64,000 nucleotides of DNA, from contig NC_088099.1 in the NCBI RefSeq assembly GCF_036370855.1, positions 71,316,718 to 71,380,717 of the forward strand. Direction: 5' to 3'. Below, in pieces: positions 59,480 through 64,000 of the stretch. This stretch comes from Dromaius novaehollandiae (Eukaryota; Chordata; Aves; Casuariiformes; Dromaiidae). Position 1 is the stretch's first letter. Every line of letters begins with the position of its first letter. The notes under the pieces were generated by a model. It worked only from the letters and a program-made list of their open reading frames with translations, did not search any database and had not been told where the DNA came from. A program made the position numbers and the translations under genes.

Positions 59480-61530
59480 TTTTATTTTTGTTTTTATTTT
59501 ATTTTCTAGCTGTGTTTTGGACTGAGCATCTCTGTGGCACTCAGTGTCCTCTGAGCAAGCCTGGCAAATGTCCTTCAGTGGGCATTGTGACAGGCATGCT
59601 TTGGGCCTGGATGCAAATGACCGTAAGTGGGAGATAGGCTGTGTCTATGTGGATTGCAAAACATGCTACAAGTCAGGCACAAAACTGGTGCGTACACTAG
59701 GCGATCAACATTCAGAAATCTGCAATATTAACAAAAACTATTCATGCACCATGTGTGCACAGTAGCAATACCAAGCCCTGAAATCTGTTTTAGCTCATCC
59801 CTCCTGAGTTTCACTTTCCATTTCCATTCCTGTCTCCTTCTCATTGTTACACTGGATGGCATAGCTGGGGTTAGAGACATTTCTATGCTTTATACGGTAG
59901 GAGGCTGATATTGCTCAGTGAAAAATCCCTGGGGAAAACATCTAGCCACTGAACACATTTTGCATTATTTACTTTTGTGCAAAGTCTCCGAAGCAGACTT
60001 TGCTAAGTCAGCTCTGGTAGCTATGGAGATACTTAACCCAGTTAGGAAATAATAAATCTATTGATTAAAAAGGACTTAATTTAAACTACTTACAAAAGTA
60101 AGTGCTCTTTAATGTCAATAACAGCTGCAAAAGTGAGCTCTAAATTTAAAAATGTGCAATAGCTGCCTTAATGAGACAATTTCTTGATCTGTTCAGCTCT
60201 GATTGAGAGCTCCAGGAAATAAGCAGCACATAGCGCTTGTTGGTAATATCTTGTTGAAATGATTTCCCAGTGCAAAATCCCTTTTTTCTTTCTCCCTGAA
60301 CTGAAAATTTCTATACAGTCTGATATACTGTCTAGATGCAAAAACAACAGTTGCTTGGTCTTCCCTAAAAGATTCTTGTCAATTTTAGTTCTTATAGATG
60401 AGCTGGAGTATAGGCAGAAGGCAGTCACGCACCTGCCTGCCTGCCAGTGTCTCTCTCCTCCTCCAAGTCTGGCTTCAGGACAAGAGACCTATGGCATCTT
60501 TTTCTTTTCCCTGATTCAACTTTCTTTTTTTTTTTTTCTCCTAGAAAATGTAATATTTTTCATAGGTGGAGATTTCCATTTTACATCCATCTCTGGGATC
60601 AAACCCTCTGCCCTTTCTCACACAGTAGCGAAACAGGAGCATTTCTGATGTAGCATCTGTTACTATAAGTATCATTTAGGCAGAAAATGATATTTAGGGG
60701 TCACATGCTTTAGGTAGTATTGTAAGGATGAATGAAGTGGTCATCCTGATCACAACATTAGCTTTAGTTACCTACACCTCACCAACCTGGCTTAGGACAG
60801 AACATTCAAACAATAAAACAGCACTTGAGCTTACTACATGTACATTAACATTTGAGAATCATTGATTCCTTCCATTGAATTATTAGTTTCAGCCTCACTT
60901 ATGTTTCCTCTTATACTCCACAGCGTTAACCCCTACTTATGTTTGTGTGTGCACAGGAGTCAGGTAGTGACGATGTTCAAGTTACAATTCAGCTACTGCT
61001 GCAGTGAAGACAAAATACACAGGAGGAAAAGAAAAAGAAAAAAAAAAACCCAATGGTGTACATGGCCAGAAGGTTGAAAAAATTGTTCTTACCTAGTTAT
61101 CTCAGCACAAGCTGCTATAGGAAATTTGAATGGCATTTTATTGATTCTAGCCTTTAGTTTCAAATGGAATCATTGATACGATATTGATATCCACATATGT
61201 GAGTACTATTTAATGCCTTGATCCCATTTATTTAATATACTTGTCACAAAAAGGACAATTTTAAACAGAAAATAACTTATCTAAGTAAGAAAAAGTAAGC
61301 TAAAACCTATGCAATTTTTAATCTTTTGATCTTTGAGAACTTTTTTTTTTCTAAAAGAGTATATTAGTGCTGTTTAGCTTTGGGTTGGCAACAGCTAACC
61401 TCAAACCTTTGAAAGAGATGCTATGCCTAAACAAAGCAATCAAACAACAGAATGACTGACTTTCACAGCAGTGGAATTCTGTCAGTGAACTGAAGCTTAT
61501 ATGTTATTAAACAATAATTAAGCACTTGAA
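59480..61530. other. Intergenic, nothing recognised
   Basis: No gene. A T-run lies at about 60524-60537. Confidence 0.4.
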
Positions 61531-61539
61531 GAATAGTCT

Positions 61540-61780
61540 TTTACACTCGCTAATCTTGGTGACTGTTTACATGTTACTGTTTGTTAAATGGCAAAGTTTA
61601 TTGATTGGGCAAATTCAGTACCACATTGTATATTTTCATTCAGGCTGTGTTCCTACATGCAGGTCAGCATTTTTAAATGTCAACCACAAAGTATTATTGA
61701 TCTGTAATTAAAAGTGCAGAGAAAAATTAGCATAGTGGAAGTTTATGGTCATTAGTACAAGTACTGTTAGGCAATTATTT
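61540..61780. promoter_or_regulatory. Candidate conserved non-coding element
   Basis: Non-repetitive stretch with CGCTAATC (about 61548), TTTATTGATTG (about 61598), TATTATTGATCTGTAATTA (about 61692-61710) and AAAAATTAGCAT. It is free of coding signal. The call rests only on motif density. Confidence 0.25.
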
Positions 61781-64000
61781 AGCTTGCTATAACATCTCTT
61801 TTTTTTCAGGTATTGACATACAGTGCGATATTCACCTGCACACTTTTATTTTGCTAAAAAGGCAAGCTTAATAGTTACCAAACAGTGGCACTTTATTGGG
61901 TAGTTGATATCAGCATTTTGTGGGATTACTTTAAAATCATTTTCTCTGAATGGTTTTCTTAAATGGAAGAATATGGAAGAGGAAAATAAACAGCAAGCTT
62001 TACAGGTATACTCATTACCTAGAAAAATTCACTGTCTGAAATCAGGAATTGTTTTTCCCATGTGAATAGAGTGGGGAAAGAAAAACAGCTGCTGAACAAA
62101 AGGCCTCCAATGGTCCTAGTTCAGTTTCCAGTAATTAGTATTAATTGGTAACCTTGCTGGCACTCTAAACAGAGGGACAGAGAATTGCGTATCTATTTTG
62201 AGCAATGGAAAGACAGGACCTTCTAGGATGAGGGAAAGGGTGGTGCCACTATCACGCTGTCTGTTGCATGCACAAACTGGCTCTAAGGCCCTCACCCTGG
62301 CTTCCTTCATGATTAGTCATCAACAAGCATATGCACACGCTGTACAACAGCAGTTGTTTGAGGATAATTTGGAGTATTTGTAAACACCTGTAAAGTTTCT
62401 TGCTGCTTGATTTTTTTGAGGTATCTCACAGTTCTCGGATACTGGCAGCTCTGGAGGCTTCATTCTAAATGAATTGTACACTGAGAAATGAAAAGCTCTT
62501 CCTTTCGGTTCAGGTGAGTTCATTTAAGCCTGATACATTTCAGTTGCTTGAACTGACCAGAAATGCTGAGTTTCAGATCAGTTTGTCACCAGACTGCACT
62601 TCCTTGAAAAGCGTGCCAATCCTGTGCCTCCCCTATGCAGCAGCTGCCCCAGTGGGACTGCATGTCACACTGTGTCTCCAAGGGGCTTCCCACAGCCGGT
62701 GCAGTACAAGCAAACAGGCAGGTTACAGAGACTATGCTGTTAAAAGGTGCAGTCTGGCCAGGGAATCTGCCCATAGGAGAGGCTACAGGTTTCCTGAATG
62801 CTCTTTTCCAGGAGGCAATTTCCATGAACCACCATAGGAAATGCAGTTCAGTACTGCTCTGATTTGAATCCTTAAAGGATCACTTCAGTTCCTCTCAACT
62901 CTGTTACAAAACTGCTAAGGGAACAAATGGATGAGAAATTCCATTTTTGCTAACAGGACATCCTGGGTGTTTTGGTTTGTTTGTTTCCTAGTGGCTTCTG
63001 AGTTTTGGAGGATTTTACAGGATGTCTCCTGTGAAATTCTATTTTGCAGGAGACATCATATAAAACATTCCAGCAGTAAAAATGTAAATCATCTTAATCC
63101 TACAAGAACTGCATGAAGGGCCTTTAGTAAGAGTATATGAGAGTCAAGCTTGAAACTTTGTTGTAGAGCAATCTTTTTTTCCCATTGTTGACAACTCTTG
63201 CAATGCTTGTGCTTCTGCTGAAACCTCATCTGGACATAAGTGATTATACAAACATTTAGTTCCCATTTCTGGAGAGAAATAAGTGACTCACCTTCCTAAT
63301 TACAAATTTACAAGGAAATTACAAGGATTACTAGAAAAGCTGAGAAAGATGGAACTTAAAAGCTCAAGAAACATAAATAAAAATAAAACACAGATCCATT
63401 TTTTTAAATAGCTACTATTTTAAAGCTAATCTCAGACTGTTGTGGCATAACGACATGCTATTAAGTATGTTAGTGGCAAGGAGTGAGATAAGTACAGTGG
63501 GTTACTATTCTAAAATTCAAAGGTGCCTCAACCTCATTTTTTATCCACAGTATGCAAACAGAGCAATAAGTTTGGGTAGTAAACAGGTGCTAGCAAAGTT
63601 GTACTATCTTTGATCATATGCAGAATATCCTAAAGATTGATTTTTTTTCCCTCATCAGTCTGAACTATGGATAGTGCTTTGGTAGTTCTCAGAGAGAAAT
63701 CAAACCGTTTTTTTTCTTGGAGACTATCTCAGTAAGAACAGAGGACTTCCTTGAAATTTCTTGAATAGTTCCAAGATCAGGTTTTGGCTACTCAAGAACA
63801 TTAGTCAAGTCATGTTAGTATTTTTTATTAATAGGCAATTTGGTCTAGACTTCTTGCTGGCAACAGAAAGGAAGAAAAAAATCCATTTTTATTTAGGTGA
63901 AGAAAGTGATTCTTTATCTCTCTTTGCTGATAATATTGAAAGTAACTGCACTTTATGAAATAACAGCACACAATATCATCTCTTTTTTGTTGGTAGGTAA
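61781..64000. other. Intergenic, nothing recognised
   Basis: No gene or confident repeat to the end of the window. Frames at 62.2-62.9 kb overlap on both strands and show no domain. Confidence 0.4.

Overview
This is a vertebrate nuclear-genome window holding one protein-coding gene, IRX2 (Iroquois homeobox 2), on the minus strand at about 2.25-8.65 kb. The rest is AT-rich non-coding DNA. The IRX2 protein matches the vertebrate family over its full length. The interspersed repeats I can recognise are old CR1 (chicken repeat 1) LINE fragments, one of which still reads as degenerate reverse transcriptase on conceptual translation. With the low repeat density, short introns and GC-rich IRX2 islands, this points to a sauropsid, most likely a bird, though a turtle or crocodilian cannot be excluded from sequence alone.

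Layout. 1-2.25 kb is the flank downstream of IRX2, with two stretches that look like conserved regulatory DNA. 2.25-7.80 kb is the IRX2 transcript on the minus strand: 3'UTR, a tiny last coding exon (exon 4), exon 3 (acidic tract and IRO motif), exon 2 (TALE homeodomain) and exon 1. I assembled a 472-residue protein from four exons with consistent GT-AG junctions. Exon 4 has only 44 coding bases and is found only by splice logic and C-terminal similarity. 7.8-8.65 kb is the 5'UTR and CpG-island promoter. 9.47-9.74 kb and 13.64-14.08 kb are two more CpG islands with no recognisable protein.

From about 14 kb to 64 kb the window is a gene desert, as expected for the flanks of Iroquois-cluster genes, which are spaced by large regulatory intervals. 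It holds CR1 fragments at about 19.8-20.5, 23.9-26.1, 33.2-35.1, 53.8-54.3 and 56.0-56.3 kb, a 280-bp polypurine tract, several simple or tandem repeats, a long near-perfect hairpin at 31.1 kb, and segments dense in homeodomain-type motifs (notably 42.6 and 44.4-44.9 kb) that are candidate enhancers.

No tRNA, rRNA, CRISPR or intact mobile element was seen, and no second gene can be supported. I found no clearly new biological system. The items most worth testing are the 31.1-kb hairpin, the GGGCC-type G-tract cluster in IRX2 intron 1, the CpG island at 13.6-14.1 kb with a strong splice donor, and the palindromic homeodomain sites at 44.67 kb and 42.68 kb.
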